A stretch of DNA of 61,804 nucleotides from Conoideocrella luteorostrata (GCA_032433595.1 JASWJB010000264.1:1-61804); one strand, 5' to 3'; counted from the first letter of the stretch, positions 22,627 through 33,262 are shown. Notes: generated from the letters alone by a model not told the origin. Program-made: numbers and translations.

Positions 22627-23187
22627 CTCTGTCTGTACTATGGATGAAGAATGCCAAATGGGGCGTTCAGAAAACGACACGTGCGCTCCATAATAAATAT
22701 TTTATTTCATCCTTGGGAATGCGATTTTTTGATATTTAGCAGCATGCATGACCCTTTGGACGTGCTGTGGGCAGTGTACAGCAAAATACTAGTTACTCGG
22801 TATTCGGTAGATTATTTCCTGGTGAGAAAAAGAGATAAGCAGGACTGCAAGTAGAAAAACTTGTTGATGGATGGCTCTCGAGGGTTTCTCCCGTTAAATC
22901 AACTCATTTATAAATTGTACTTGGAGGTGAGTTTGCTGACAGCAATGATGCACAAGTGCCGAACACATGCACAACTCTGGTGGCCTGTGACTAATTAACT
23001 AGCTTCCCATGAAACATTGATCTGCCCAATACAAAACTGGTTACATAAGTAGCTAGCCACCGCAGACAAGGAGGCACTGGCGTCTTCGCCTCATCGGCAG
23101 GTGAACAAGCAGACAGTCATCTACAGAAGTCAAGTGACGAAACCCAGACTCGAACCTTCGCCGACTTTCAACTGCAGAACAAACCTC

Positions 23188-24205
23188 ATGGCTGTGAGTG
23201 GATCAGATCAAGCCCGCCACTAACATGCTTCACATCACATTGACGGGCCATATAGGCTTCGTATCCTCAACTTGTTTTGTTCGGCGACTCGCTGCTGCAG
23301 CAATCCGTTGACCTGCAAGACGGCTTTTCCATGCAGGCAACCCTTCAGGCGCGTATGCATCCCTAGCTTTTCGTGGTCGTGGTCGTGGTCTTGGATGTGG
23401 TTGTGGTTGTTATTGTCATTTTTCTTTCTTTTGCCCTCCAGGTCTAATCATCATGCAACCAGGACTTATTCGACGTCTTGACGTGGTAAATCGAGGTTTC
23501 TCAGGGTGGAACACTGCCAATGCGGTTAAATACCTTTCTGAGATATTCCCAGAGCCAGTTGCATCAAGCCCCAAAATCAAATGCCTCGTATGTGTGTGTC
23601 CCCAATCACAGGTGCCTAACTTCGCTCACTGTTCACTGCAGGTGGTTCTTTTTGGAGCGAATGACGCGGTGCTCCCCTTGCCAACCACATCTCAGCACGT
23701 TCCTATTGAACAATATAAGGAAAACTTGACGAGAATTGTCACGCACCCGCATATTCAAGCGCATAACCCGAAAATACTGCTGGTAACCCCTCCGCCAGTG
23801 GACGAAATCAAGATAACAAAGTTGGACACGGCAGATGGCCACACTTCAACAACCAGGATGCTCGCTCGCAGTGCCGCGTACTCGGAGAAAGCAAGAGAAG
23901 TCGCTCGCGAGAACCCAGGTGTCATAGTGATTGATTTGTGGAAGGCCATCATGGATAAGGCTATCAGTATGACTCCAAACGACTTTACGCCGGGAGGGCC
24001 ATGGTTAGGTTCTCCAGAAAATGGAAAGCAAGGTGGCTTGGATAGTCTTCTTCATGACGGTCTCCATTTGAGTGGAGATGCCTACAGAGTGTTTTACGAC
24101 GAACTCAAAGTGCACATTGGAGAGGAGTGGGCAAGCTTGCCTGGCCATGATAGAACTGGATATTTATTCCCTGACTGGCGCGTTTTGAACCCTATCAGAT
24201 CATAA
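23188..24205 (+). CDS. SGNH/GDSL hydrolase, isoamyl-acetate esterase (IAH1) type
   Basis: Four exons (23188-23193, 23256-23352, 23463-23587, 23642-24205) encode 263 aa, the normal IAH1 length. The first exon codes only for Met-Ala before a GTGAGT donor. Block I is VLFGDSLLQQS with the nucleophile Ser, block II is NRGFSGWNT, block III is VLFGANDAV with the oxyanion-hole Asn, and block V is HDGLHLSGDAY with the catalytic Asp-x-x-His. All four catalytic blocks are intact. Iah1 hydrolyses acetate esters such as isoamyl acetate. There is no signal peptide, so the enzyme is probably intracellular. For intron 2 I chose the acceptor at 23461-23462, which gives LQARLIRRLDVVNRG; an acceptor 19 bp upstream would insert extra residues. 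Intron 3 (54 nt) is a multiple of three with no in-frame stop. Confidence 0.92.
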
Positions 24206-25635
24206 TATGGACTTATATTGAAGGTGGATCGTGTATTGAAAAGCGACCATTTAGAGATGGACGAAAGACTGCTTCTGAATTTTTAAAGGTCAGGTGCTTC
24301 GATATCTTGAGCTCGAACACAAATCCCTGTACCAGCAGAGACAGATGGAAACGCACAACAGAACTCTATTTGAACACAAATCGATGTCATAAGCATGACC
24401 TGTATTTGCAGCTGCGGCCCGTTCAATATTCAATATGGAGCAAAGCCGTTAAGCTGGCAATAATACATCGAAATGCAGACACGATGCCGCGCACATGTAT
24501 TGTAGTTGCGTACGTGCGTTGAGGCTCACTCAAAGCAGGAACATGCAGCCACTGCGACCACATTTGCCAATGGTTCCCCACTGGTTGCCCACCCCAGTCT
24601 AGCGTCGTATAGCCTGCAGCCAGCCAGCCAGCCAGCCAGCCAGGGAAGGCAGGTAAGGCAGACGAAGCAGGGGAGGAAGCTAGGCTCTGCCATCACATAC
24701 TATTTAGCTACTAGGTGCTACCATGCTGGCTCTTGTGTTTAGTTTGCTCCGTATCCTAGTACAACACACTCCTTCAGTGAAGTTCCTCCGTACATGCCAT
24801 CCACTTGGCCCGTCATCCTTCAACTTCGTCCCTCCGTCTGGCGGACACGCTTCAACATTCGGTCTCAAGATTTCGACTCTCCTCTTCTTTAGACTGATAG
24901 AGAAAAGAAAAAAACTCAACAAGACTGGCACCTACGAATCCTGCATTTTCACTGTTCTCGGCAAGCACTGAACACCAATCACCTCGATCTCCATCACCCT
25001 CAACGCACCTGCGTCAAAGGTCCATCGACAAGCACCCTTGGCCGAACCTACGGTTGTCCTTTACCTACAGCTGTCTCGTACGAACGAATCGCGGCCGGCA
25101 ACAAGCAAACAGCATTTACTATCAAGATCGCGCTTGGTAGTCCCGAATTAAACACGCATCGCGCATCCGGACGTTGTAATCAATCCACTCAGTCGTCCTC
25201 ACTACCTTTTCACCTCGCGCGTACGGTGGCGCAAAACTTCTTGATATACCAGGAAGGTGCTCTGGGCGATATCTTCAGATTATAAACTGCTATTCTTGCT
25301 ATAGTTGGATCTTTTGAACTCACCACATTTGTAGAGGACCATCGCCACCGAAAGGCCTCTTGTGGTCTTGACCTGGCCATGTGGAGCTGGAGGGAGTGCT
25401 TGTGTAGTGAGTGACAAGGGATTGATGCAGTCGTCCTTCTGATCCAGCTACTTATTGAACCTGCTGTACTGTCTTTTTTACTGCCTTTTCATTCATTCAA
25501 TTATTTTACTGCTACTATTACGCTGCCTGCCTCCCAGGGTCAACGCAGTCTCCCCATTCGATCCGCGTGTCGCATTTCTGCATAGAAGGCAACTTGTCAG
25601 TCTGACACACCTCACCTCTCAACCAGTTTTCAAGA
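24206..25635. other. Intergenic region with probable long 5' leader
   Basis: This is 1.43 kb. It contains a CAGC microsatellite (24617-24643) and, from about 24750 to 25630, pyrimidine-rich sequence with many CTTC and TCATC runs. That is typical of fungal promoters and long 5' leaders and precedes the gene starting at 25636. Short open frames at 24506-24971 have no recognisable content. Confidence 0.5.
24617..24643. repeat. CAGC microsatellite
   Basis: About 6.75 tandem copies of the tetramer CAGC lie in non-coding sequence. Confidence 0.9.
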
Positions 25636-27543
25636 ATGGATGCCCGGTTCTCGATCTCCCGCGAAGATCTGTATAATCTACAGATGGAGGTTAAACAAGT
25701 CCAGTATACCCAAAATAATCACGCCGAGCGACTTTTGAGAATAGAGAAGCGAAATGCGGATGATTCAGCGTTGAAGTCGGTATGGAACTCGCCCTTTCCG
25801 GGAGTCTTGGGTGGTACGCCGCATCAAGGTACGACGGGTTCTGTCTCCCAGGACACTTTGTGCAGCGCATGTTAATGAAACGATTTAGGGCCTGTTCATA
25901 TACCCCATCACGACGTTTTTGACGATTTAGACGAGCAAGGGGAGCAGTTGCTCGGTTCTCTTCACCTTGGTCCAGCTGAGGAGGAACCTGTGCGTCGTGG
26001 AGCGGCTTCTCGTGCTAATAGTGTCAGATTTGATGAAAGTGCACTGCATGGCTCTAGTTGGGCCGGGCAAAGCAACCGGCATTCGGGGGAGTTTGGACCG
26101 ATGCGACCAGGCAGCGGTCTGATGATGGAACGTTCTCTCTCTCACAAATCCGACGGCAGGCACAGCTCTGCTGGCCACTCTGTCCACTCACATCACTCTG
26201 CACCTTCAGGCCGGGCGAGCAGCCTAGGCCTTGACAACAACTACGCCGGTGGGGATGACGATTCCTCATCTTTTGAGATCCCCAGGCCGCCTGCATCATT
26301 ATACGTGCTGGGCAGTGTGCCTTCAATTATCCGTTGTTGGTTGACCACAAACTTCTCGCATGGAACGTTGCTATATGCGGATATTTGCACCGGTTCCCAG
26401 AGGTCCATTGTTGATTCTTCTCTGCTGAAGGAACTAGACCTCTTGGAAGAAGTGGAACGTGACGTCCATGGAGTATATCGAATCAGGCTAAACGTATATC
26501 TGGCGGAAGCAGTGGTGACGCGACATGAGAATCGAAGCAGTAGTTCCAATGGGGCGGTTCCTTCGGTAGCTGTAATGTTCGAGGTGACTGGAATCGAGCC
26601 ATCAAATCCGGCTGGCGATGGGAAAGGGATACGTATCTACATTGGAAGTGATACCCTGAGGATTCATTCGGCGGACATTCTTCTCTCGCAAAACACGATG
26701 ATTCTATACGGAAACGAGCAGGAAAGGTTACGAGTTCCGTTTGTAAGGCCAGAGGATGAGAACTTGTTCCGTTACATATGCACAACAAGTATGGTACCTG
26801 GGAGGCCCAAGTTGAATGCGAATGCGATCCCGTTCGTACTTGAAGATTGCCAGCCCGCAAATGGTAGTGAACTAGGCACGATTCCTCCAGACATGCAGCA
26901 TGAGAAGGTGCACCCTGACGAACCAACATCGCCTCATGAGCTCGATATGGAGTCCCACAAATCCGAGGAAAGACTAGCAAGATTTGACCGGAGTGGAGAG
27001 ATTGACAACAACTCGCGATATACAAATGACTCCGAGCCCAGCATCAAGGATGGTTCAAGCGTTTCAGAAGCATCACGACGAGAGTCATCCACGTCAACTG
27101 GAATCTGGGGCTCGTGGCGCCAGGGATCAGGAACTGGACCTGACGGGCCTAATCGAGAAAGTGGTAACTTGAGCGGGTACCAACCGGCAGGGCGCAGTAG
27201 CCGGAATATGAAGGTTCTGAAGCCTTTGAGATCGAATTCCAATTCGGCTCGCACCGGTGCATCCTATGAACCACCTCTACCTCCGAAATCATCCGGTGAC
27301 AGCAGGCGCAAAAGCCAAGCAAGCTTGAACGGCGATAGTAGCGGCGGTGTGAGTGTGGTGAATCGTTGGGACCCCAGGCGTTCTATCAGCTCAGGGACAG
27401 AACTCAAGTCGCAAAACAGCAATCGGGAAAACCAGAAAGGGGCGGCACTACCTCGATCAGCAAACCCTGTCGGAGTCGCTTCGGCATTCTCATGGATGAC
27501 GCCAACTACGAAATCTTCCCAAACCTCGACAACGGGGGATTAA
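25636..27543 (+). CDS. Unrecognised Ser-rich protein with N-terminal coiled coil
   Basis: Two exons (25636-25828 and 25889-27543) encode 615 aa. The 60-nt intron joins GGTPHQ to GPVHIPHHD. Residues 8-50 (EDLYNLQMEVKQVQYTQNNH) look like a coiled coil. A compact folded region spans about residues 195-365 (RPPASLYVLGSVPSIIRCW to EDENLFRYICTTS). Within it, LLYADICTGSQRSIVDSSLL followed by beta-rich sequence recalls the flap-and-strand pattern of retropepsin-like folds. However, no clear Asp-Thr-Gly catalytic triad is present, so no protease claim is made. The rest is disordered and rich in Ser, Arg, Gly and Asn, with PPLPPKSSG resembling an SH3 ligand. I do not recognise the family. The open frame, splice sites and composition support a real gene. 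Confidence 0.8.
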
Positions 27544-27882
27544 CTGCAACGGAAGAGCTTCAATTGCTGTGGGAAGAGATTTGTTAATTCTCCTTGCTAT
27601 ATGATATGCTATCGATTTTTGGGTGAGGTGAACTGGGAGCTGGCAAATGTAGAAGATGGGATGGAAGGTGAAATTCACATTCGTCAATAAACAGAATCAG
27701 AGTTGAAGGCCGTAAGTAAACCTTTGCAGCCACTGACTGACCCTCTGAGTAGAATACAGGTAGTGAAAGAAGGCAGAACAGCACAAATCGAGTTGTTCAT
27801 TCTGCTTTGTAGCTACTCTTCTAATAGATCGAACCATGGTATTCCACTTGTTCTGTAAACGTACATGAATCTACTACTATTT
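27544..27882. other. Convergent intergenic spacer, 339 bp
   Basis: This is the shared 3' region of two convergent genes. It is AT-rich, with AATAAA-like sequence near 27686. Nothing else is seen. Confidence 0.5.
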
Positions 27883-28827
27883 CTAAATCTTGGGGTTAGG
27901 AGGCAACAGCTCGAGGATTTTTTTAGTGTCTGCCACTGCACCCTTAACGACGCCAATCAAGCTTCTGAAGGCAGGATTCGACGCATCTCCCATACACTCA
28001 TACATCCAGCTCTCGGACGAAGTGACAATAACACCAGGTTCAGAGCGCAATCTATCCAGGGCAATAATGACCTCAGTCTTGTTGCAGCTGCTCACGGCGT
28101 CGGCAATAACGTAGGGAGTGTGGCCCTGGTCTCGAAGATCAAGTGCCGTCTGAGTGATGCAAATATGCGACTCGATGCCGACAAGGGCAACTCGCGACTG
28201 TGGCGCCAGAGCCTCGACCAAGGGAGGAATCATCATGGAGAATTTGGTCTTGTCGTGGGGTGTTGAAACAAGAAAGCTAGCGAGCGAGGGGACAGTAGGG
28301 CCGAGTTTAGCAACTGATTGCGTGGTGGCGTGGATGGGAATATCGACGGCTCTGGCAAAGTTGAGGAGCTTGGTTGTAGTTGCGACGCTAGAGTTATTGT
28401 CATTCTAGGGGGTTTGCTGTCGGGACGGTTGACCGCAGGGAAGGGGGCGGTCATGAATAGTAGGCTTACATGCTGTCGAATTCGTAGATGGCAGTTCGGA
28501 ACTTTTCTTGCATGTCACAGACACTGCCGCGGGTAAGTTGCGGTGTTAGCACGCGTCTAAACACTGCTCTCACGAATAGATGCCATGCAGAGTTGGGTCA
28601 TTGTGCGGGACGTGGACCGCTAGAATCCAGCCAGGACTGTAAAGTCATTTCACGTACAAGATGGCGGGGTTTTCTATCACATCTCCGGTGAGCCTTTAAT
28701 CTTCATACGAGGAGACTCTGCTAAACCGGGTAGATCACGGTTCATCAGAGCGTCAAGGCAGAGAGGACTTACTGAACCGCAGTTCGTGCGCATCCGCATT
28801 CGCATGCGCATCCCGAGCGCCAGCCAT
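27883..28827 (-). CDS. Isochorismatase-family cysteine hydrolase (ISOC2-like)
   Basis: Four exons (28827-28773, 28682-28658, 28523-28470, 28387-27883) encode 212 aa from the start chosen here. Splicing yields NVIENPAIFVCDMQEKFRTA, then YEFDSIVATTTKLLNFA, a clear isochorismatase-like N-terminus. The catalytic Asp lies in VCDMQEKF. The active-site Cys lies in VGIESHICITQTALDL, the loop typical of ISOC1/ISOC2 proteins. This family includes nicotinamidases and isochorismatases, but the ISOC2 branch has no settled substrate. The frame remains open upstream to an ATG at 29091. That would add 88 residues, including MRPLLLRPSSSARYFH, which looks like a mitochondrial presequence, so a longer mitochondrial form is a real alternative. 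Confidence 0.87.
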
Positions 28828-29124
28828 GTTGCGAATCTGGTGATGCGGAAAACCCTGTGCTGGTCTTGTTCGAGTCAATTGTCTCTGTCGGAGCAACGAT
28901 GTCGGAGGAGATGTGCTGGCTGGTAGGGCAATAAGAGGGGCCGCCGATATTACGATTTGCCGAGGATTTGAATGGGCTGAATAGGCGCGATGCGAGTGGA
29001 TATGGGGATGGAAATAGCGGGCGGACGATGACGGACGGAGCAGAAGCGGTCTCATCTTTGTGGGGATGATGCGCTGGACAGTTGAATTCATGCTGGTACG
29101 GGCAGTGAAGGAAAGGAGGTTGAT

Positions 29125-29140
29125 TATATATATATATATA
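29125..29140. repeat. TA microsatellite
   Basis: Eight TA units lie just upstream of the longest possible start of the isochorismatase-type gene. Confidence 0.9.
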
Positions 29141-29557
29141 ATTTCATCATGTTGTGGGTTGTTTTGTTTGCTTTTCTTTTCTTCTTTTCTTTTTTTCTTC
29201 TGATTGTCTTCTTTTTAGGGCTTCGTTGATGAAATGATGTGTAATTCAGTTACGCCGTGTGTAATTTTAGAAGCGCAAGCATAAAGTCATGCAAGATGCT
29301 TCCCTTCCGCCGCCGTTGGGCGCGGCACAATTGAAGCCCTGATGAGGGACAACAACAAGATGACACAGATTGGGATATAGGGGAGCTGACAAGCCCTCCA
29401 GGGTTGGTCGGGTTGTCTTGACGGTTTGATTTGGGATGGATGGTGCGATGGGTTTGACTGGAAAAGCGTAATTCAGAAGGCACGTGGTCGGAGAAAGGAG
29501 TCAGCACTCTGTACGGAGTACTTCAGTATTACTAGTATGCCTACCCTCCTCCATCAA

Positions 29558-29601
29558 CTCCGTAGTTGCGCCGTAGTTATGCCGTAGTTACGCCGTAGTT
29601 A
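29558..29601. repeat. 11-bp tandem repeat, four units
   Basis: Four consecutive units follow the consensus CGCCGTAGTTA, with one or two changes in the first unit and one in the third. The unit resembles half of the CTACGGAGTA palindrome found elsewhere in the window. Confidence 0.8.
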
Positions 29602-29831
29602 CTCCGCAGAGTACATACATAGTTATACGTGGCCACGCGACCCTGTCCGTGATTGCTCGTATGCTTAGCGAGGGATTCCAACAAATACGCTCTTTTTCTC
29701 TTAGTAATAATAAGCTGATTTTTTCTGATACCTATGCGAAATCCTATCTTATCTATATTCTATATGTTATCGGGAGAAATTCTTTCCTCTTCTATAACTT
29801 TACCTAGTGTGTGGGCGGGATAGATCCTCCA

Positions 29832-30210
29832 CTAGGGTGACGATATTAATAAATTCACGTGAGCTGCGGACTTGACCAATTTGGTCAGAAGGAACGTTGT
29901 GGCTATAAGTAGTGCAATCATGCCCTTTACGGAACACACAGGAAAAGGCAGTTAAGAACTTACGAAGGTTTCCCCCGAAGTTTTATTGAGTGTGTTTTGT
30001 GCATTATATCCCTACTTATTATGTTCATTTGAAGTGTGCAGCAGCTCGACAACCGACGAGCAAGCCGTTAGACTATTTGATCTCGGCAAGAGAAAGGTCT
30101 CTACGAGAGCTTTTCACGAAGTGTACGGAGCGTTGCTGGTTGTGTGTCAGACACCAGCATACATGAGTTTTGGGTGTGCGTTTTGGGTCGACAAACTAGC
30201 TTCTGGAAAT
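29832..30210 (+). repeat. Dispersed repeat, copy B, with best-preserved coding remnant
   Basis: This copy is uninterrupted and aligns with the two halves of copy A (6632-6740 and 7007-7284). The frame from 29986 reads through RLFDLGKRKVSTRAFHEVY and then VCQTPAYMSFGCAFWVDKL before losing similarity after about 30200. Two other copies preserve the second peptide, so it was once coding sequence. I do not recognise the protein. A retroelement gag or a transposon accessory protein are both possible. No zinc knuckle or catalytic motif is visible. Confidence 0.6.
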
Positions 30211-30256
30211 ATTTTTGGACTTGTTGAATGTTCTGAGAAGACTGACGATTAGTATT

Positions 30257-30675
30257 AAGCTTTTTTTTGTAAGCGCTTTACCTATTAATGCCGTTGAATA
30301 AACCGTGTGGTCCAGAGCTTTTCAACAACAACATCAGGTGGCTTTGTTGAGCTAGCTAGAGCCCTCTTTCTTAGAATATAATTTGCGGCATCCGTGATAA
30401 ATTCAGCTTGTACGGTAAAGTTAATACTGTCAAGCCTATCGATATAGCGGCATAAGGCAAACTCTTCTTCTTCAGTTAGCTTGAAATAGTGCGCTGGGCC
30501 GCCTTCTTTAGGCCCAATGCCCTTTTAATCATCGTAGTAGTCTGTAGCGTGAGACATTGAATTCCCGGGCAACCACCGCGATTTTAGCACTTGGATTATC
30601 GTCAATATATTGAATAGCCTCATTGACACGGATTTCCACTTCGCTTTTCATGTCTCTGACGCGCGTTGCAGCCAT
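30257..30675 (-). pseudogene. Pogo/Fot1-type transposase remnant (HTH region only)
   Basis: From an ATG at 30675 the frame gives EIRVNEAIQYIDDNPSAKIA and VVAREFNVSRYRLLR, a psq-type helix-turn-helix. It then hits TGA at about 30528-30530. After a one-base frame change the similarity continues with KGIGPKEGGPAH, LTEEEEFALCRYIDRLDSIN and KLWTTRFIQRH, the CENP-B-type HTH that precedes the DDE domain in pogo transposases. TAA TAG follows, and the catalytic DDE domain is absent. The copy is dead: at least one frameshift, several stops and a missing catalytic half. Confidence 0.8.
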
Positions 30676-31243
30676 TTCGCAGTTGAACGCGTCGAATGTT
30701 GAAAAGTGTGCGGGTGGGCTGATGTGTGCGTTGAACCGATAAGCACCACCATTGCGTGGCACGAATAGTAGCTAGCCATAACTAGCAGGCGACCAGTTAC
30801 GGAGTAGTTAGCTAGTTACTCCGTAGTTATGCGTCATCTAGGCGGGGAAACCATGGTAACCCTTAAAGAGTAGTCCAACTATCCCCTGTCTCATCGCCAG
30901 GTCCAGGAATAACCAAATCAGGGTCGGGAAAAGGGCTATTTATTGTCATCCAATATCAAGTCATTTAATGCATCTATTCTACGTTGTGCTGCCAGACTTT
31001 TATAACCAAATTCGATTCAATCTAAACTTCTGCAGTCTACTCGGTACAAGAAATGCAAATCCCCTAGCAACGTGTTGACCACCGCCAGACTTCACCACAG
31101 ATTCATTGCCCCAAGACATTTGACTACGCGGGCCTATCCCTCTAAACCAGGAAAACGTGCGCTATCAGTGATCCGCACATCAACTTATTTCAGCCCTTTT
31201 CTGGTGACTTCTTGACGTCTGGAAACATTGGAGCGAGCCTCAG

Positions 31244-33262
31244 CTAAGCCATGTGTGTCGTGTTGAACAGTCGGTGGCCGGTATCGGTGCCTCTGGTTCC
31301 CGTGAATTTGTTGCTCGACAGACGAAGAGTGCCAATGTGAATATCCTCTTGTTCTACGAGCCTGGTCAAAGTGTGCCCCTTGGACACAGCCTCCGTATGG
31401 ACCACTCCTGCGAGAACGACAACGCGGACGGTCTTGCGCATCTCACGCACACGCTTGATAAACTGTATCAGCGTTTTCCCGCTATTGATCACCGAGTCAA
31501 CCAGAATTATGGTTTTCTTATTCTCGAGATGAGCCTTCTTAATATCACTAGGGGAGTTGGCATGGACCAGCATGGCCAGCGGCAGAGCGTCGTTCAGTCC
31601 CAACGCCATGGGCTCTCCGCCGCGCATCAGGGCAACAATCACAGTTTCTCTCTCATGTTGAAAGCGGTGTCCCGGGATATCGTGGCCTTGAACATGCCTC
31701 ATGGGATACTCCTCTACCCCGAGCAGTTCCGCTAGGAACTCGTTGGCAAGATATGCCCCAATGGCATTGTGAGCTCTCCTCAACATCGGGCCTCCAACAG
31801 AGGCGTCACGAGTTGGAGACATGAGCAGCTTGGCGACATTTTTGTCCGTGGCGTGCCAAACCCTTGAGTGCACATGATCACGGCATCGACGACTGAAGAC
31901 TGAGTCAAGAAATCTTTTGTCATCGAGGCTGATTTGAGGGAGCACGGCCTCCCAGAGCCGTGGCGAGACGTTGTGTGGAATCAAGATTTGTCGCACGACG
32001 AGGCCTCTTCTCATGATGGCATCCAAGAGCTCATTGTCCATACTGCGGCTGCGGCTGTCCTCATCGCCGACGACGGCGAGTGCCTCGTCAGCTGCTTCGA
32101 GCATTGGCACATCGAGAGGGCTATCGCCAATGGCGTAAACATAGAGGTGCTTCTCACGCTGGAGTTTTGAAACAATTTCAGCCTTGGTCTGCGGAGTGAC
32201 AACAATGCCATCCGAAATTCTTGCTCCGCCAATCACCTTTATTTTCTGGGACAGGCCTTCTCTTTCCAGGATCTTCTCCCAAACACGGCGAATTCCACAA
32301 GTAACAACCAGACCACCCACATGACCCTGGGATGCCATAGACTGGAACAACGATACAAAGCCTGCATGCATTGTGGTTTTCGTCGCCACGATGTCACATA
32401 TGCGCTCAAACTCTTCTTCGGTCGCTGCTTGCTCGTAAAGGAGTGTCGCCTGGAGGAATGCAGCCTCAGAGTAGCCAAGTCGGCTGTCAAACACCGAGGG
32501 CAGCGGAGATTTTGTTCCCGCCCATGTCTGAGACTGGATCATTGTATCCCAGAACGTTGCCCCTGTGTCGTTTGCCGACAATGTCCTGTCCGCATCCACA
32601 ACGAGCATCGTCTCCAGATCTTTGTTGGAGGTGAGATACTTGCTGACCTTGGCGTCCACGCGGACTGCATTTGGTATGGTCCCGACTCTGCGTGAATATT
32701 CGATGAGCTTGATAGCAGTGGGCAGTTGGGTCTCGGATTCTCGAGCCATGCATGAGAACATGAACCCATGGCGTTGATAGAGACCAGTTAACTCCCTGAT
32801 TTCAGTTTGCTGCCAACGCAACAAGTCTGAGAAGGATAGATTTGGGCGGGACCTTTGCAGGTCCTGACTCCTTTGTTGTGATAGGGTTGCGGGCGGTATG
32901 TCCAAGTATATGATGTGACTATACACTTGCATATCGTTGTTGGTATAGACACGAACAAGTTTCCCATCACACCAGAACATCAAGTGTCCAGAGACAATGG
33001 CCGTCTTTCCGCTTTGGCGACACTTCCTAGCAATCGTATCAATTGCTACTTGTCGCCAGTGCTTTTTCTCTTCCTCGTTGAGTTTCTGGAAAGCTTGAAG
33101 CGCTCCAGGAACAACGGAGGAGATCATCTCCGAGCCCTCATAAAAGACATAGTCCCGATGGTTCAGCTGCTGTTTCAGTTTTTTGAGGAGAAATGACTTG
33201 CCTGAGCCGGGCAATCCATATAGTCCGATTACAACAGGCTTTTTGGCCGTCTGCAAGGACAT
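31244..33262 (-). CDS. Fusion of P-loop kinase, HAD phosphatase and uracil phosphoribosyltransferase-like domains
   Basis: One exon encodes 672 aa. Domain 1 (about 1-210) is a small P-loop kinase with Walker A GLPGSGKS at residues 16-23. Domain 2 (about 215-430) is a HAD-fold phosphatase of the phosphoserine-phosphatase type: motif I VVDADRTL carries the DxD pair, and YAIGDSPLDVPML is motif IV. Domain 3 (about 485-672) is type I phosphoribosyltransferase-like, with MLRRAHNAIGAYLANEFL, VALMRGGEPMALGL and the PRPP loop VDSVINSGKT. Domain 3 resembles uracil phosphoribosyltransferase, which makes UMP from uracil and PRPP. The loop differs from the usual acidic-rich UPRT form, so its substrate may differ. 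Together the parts suggest nucleoside or nucleotide salvage with a linked phosphatase step. That is inference. Confidence 0.9.
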   Translation of the reverse strand: MSLQTAKKPVVIGLYGLPGSGKSFLLKKLKQQLNHRDYVFYEGSEMISSVVPGALQAFQKLNEEEKKHWRQVAIDTIARKCRQSGKTAIVSGHLMFWCDGKLVRVYTNNDMQVYSHIIYLDIPPATLSQQRSQDLQRSRPNLSFSDLLRWQQTEIRELTGLYQRHGFMFSCMARESETQLPTAIKLIEYSRRVGTIPNAVRVDAKVSKYLTSNKDLETMLVVDADRTLSANDTGATFWDTMIQSQTWAGTKSPLPSVFDSRLGYSEAAFLQATLLYEQAATEEEFERICDIVATKTTMHAGFVSLFQSMASQGHVGGLVVTCGIRRVWEKILEREGLSQKIKVIGGARISDGIVVTPQTKAEIVSKLQREKHLYVYAIGDSPLDVPMLEAADEALAVVGDEDSRSRSMDNELLDAIMRRGLVVRQILIPHNVSPRLWEAVLPQISLDDKRFLDSVFSRRCRDHVHSRVWHATDKNVAKLLMSPTRDASVGGPMLRRAHNAIGAYLANEFLAELLGVEEYPMRHVQGHDIPGHRFQHERETVIVALMRGGEPMALGLNDALPLAMLVHANSPSDIKKAHLENKKTIILVDSVINSGKTLIQFIKRVREMRKTVRVVVLAGVVHTEAVSKGHTLTRLVEQEDIHIGTLRLSSNKFTGTRGTDTGHRLFNTTHMA

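Larger units (their letters stand above)
22147..23187. other. Divergent intergenic region UTP10 / SGNH esterase
   Basis: This 1.04-kb region lies between two divergently transcribed genes and must hold both promoters. It contains a 65-bp hairpin (22516-22580) and a perfect 16-bp TACTCCGTACGGAGTA palindrome (22611-22626). A second, partial motif, TACGGAGGGAGTA, lies near 22419. No gene is seen. Confidence 0.55.
28828..31243. other. Intergenic region with second repeat island
   Basis: This is 2.4 kb between the isochorismatase-type gene and the kinase/HAD/UPRT gene. It contains a TA microsatellite (29125-29140), an 11-bp tandem repeat (29558-29601), dispersed repeat copy B (about 29832-30210), a pogo transposase remnant (30257-30675) and partial GGAGTA palindromes near 29512 and 30798. 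No intact gene is present. Confidence 0.6.

Noticed and set aside
23140..23175. GGTTCGAGTC on the minus strand, resembling a tRNA B box
   Set aside because: The flanking 5-base arms do not pair (GAAGG against CTGGG), and no acceptor or anticodon stems can be drawn. It lies in the leader of the esterase gene.
26054..27254. Minus-strand frames of 90-180 codons
   Set aside because: They lie wholly inside the plus-strand gene at 25636-27543, which has the coding signal and the intron.
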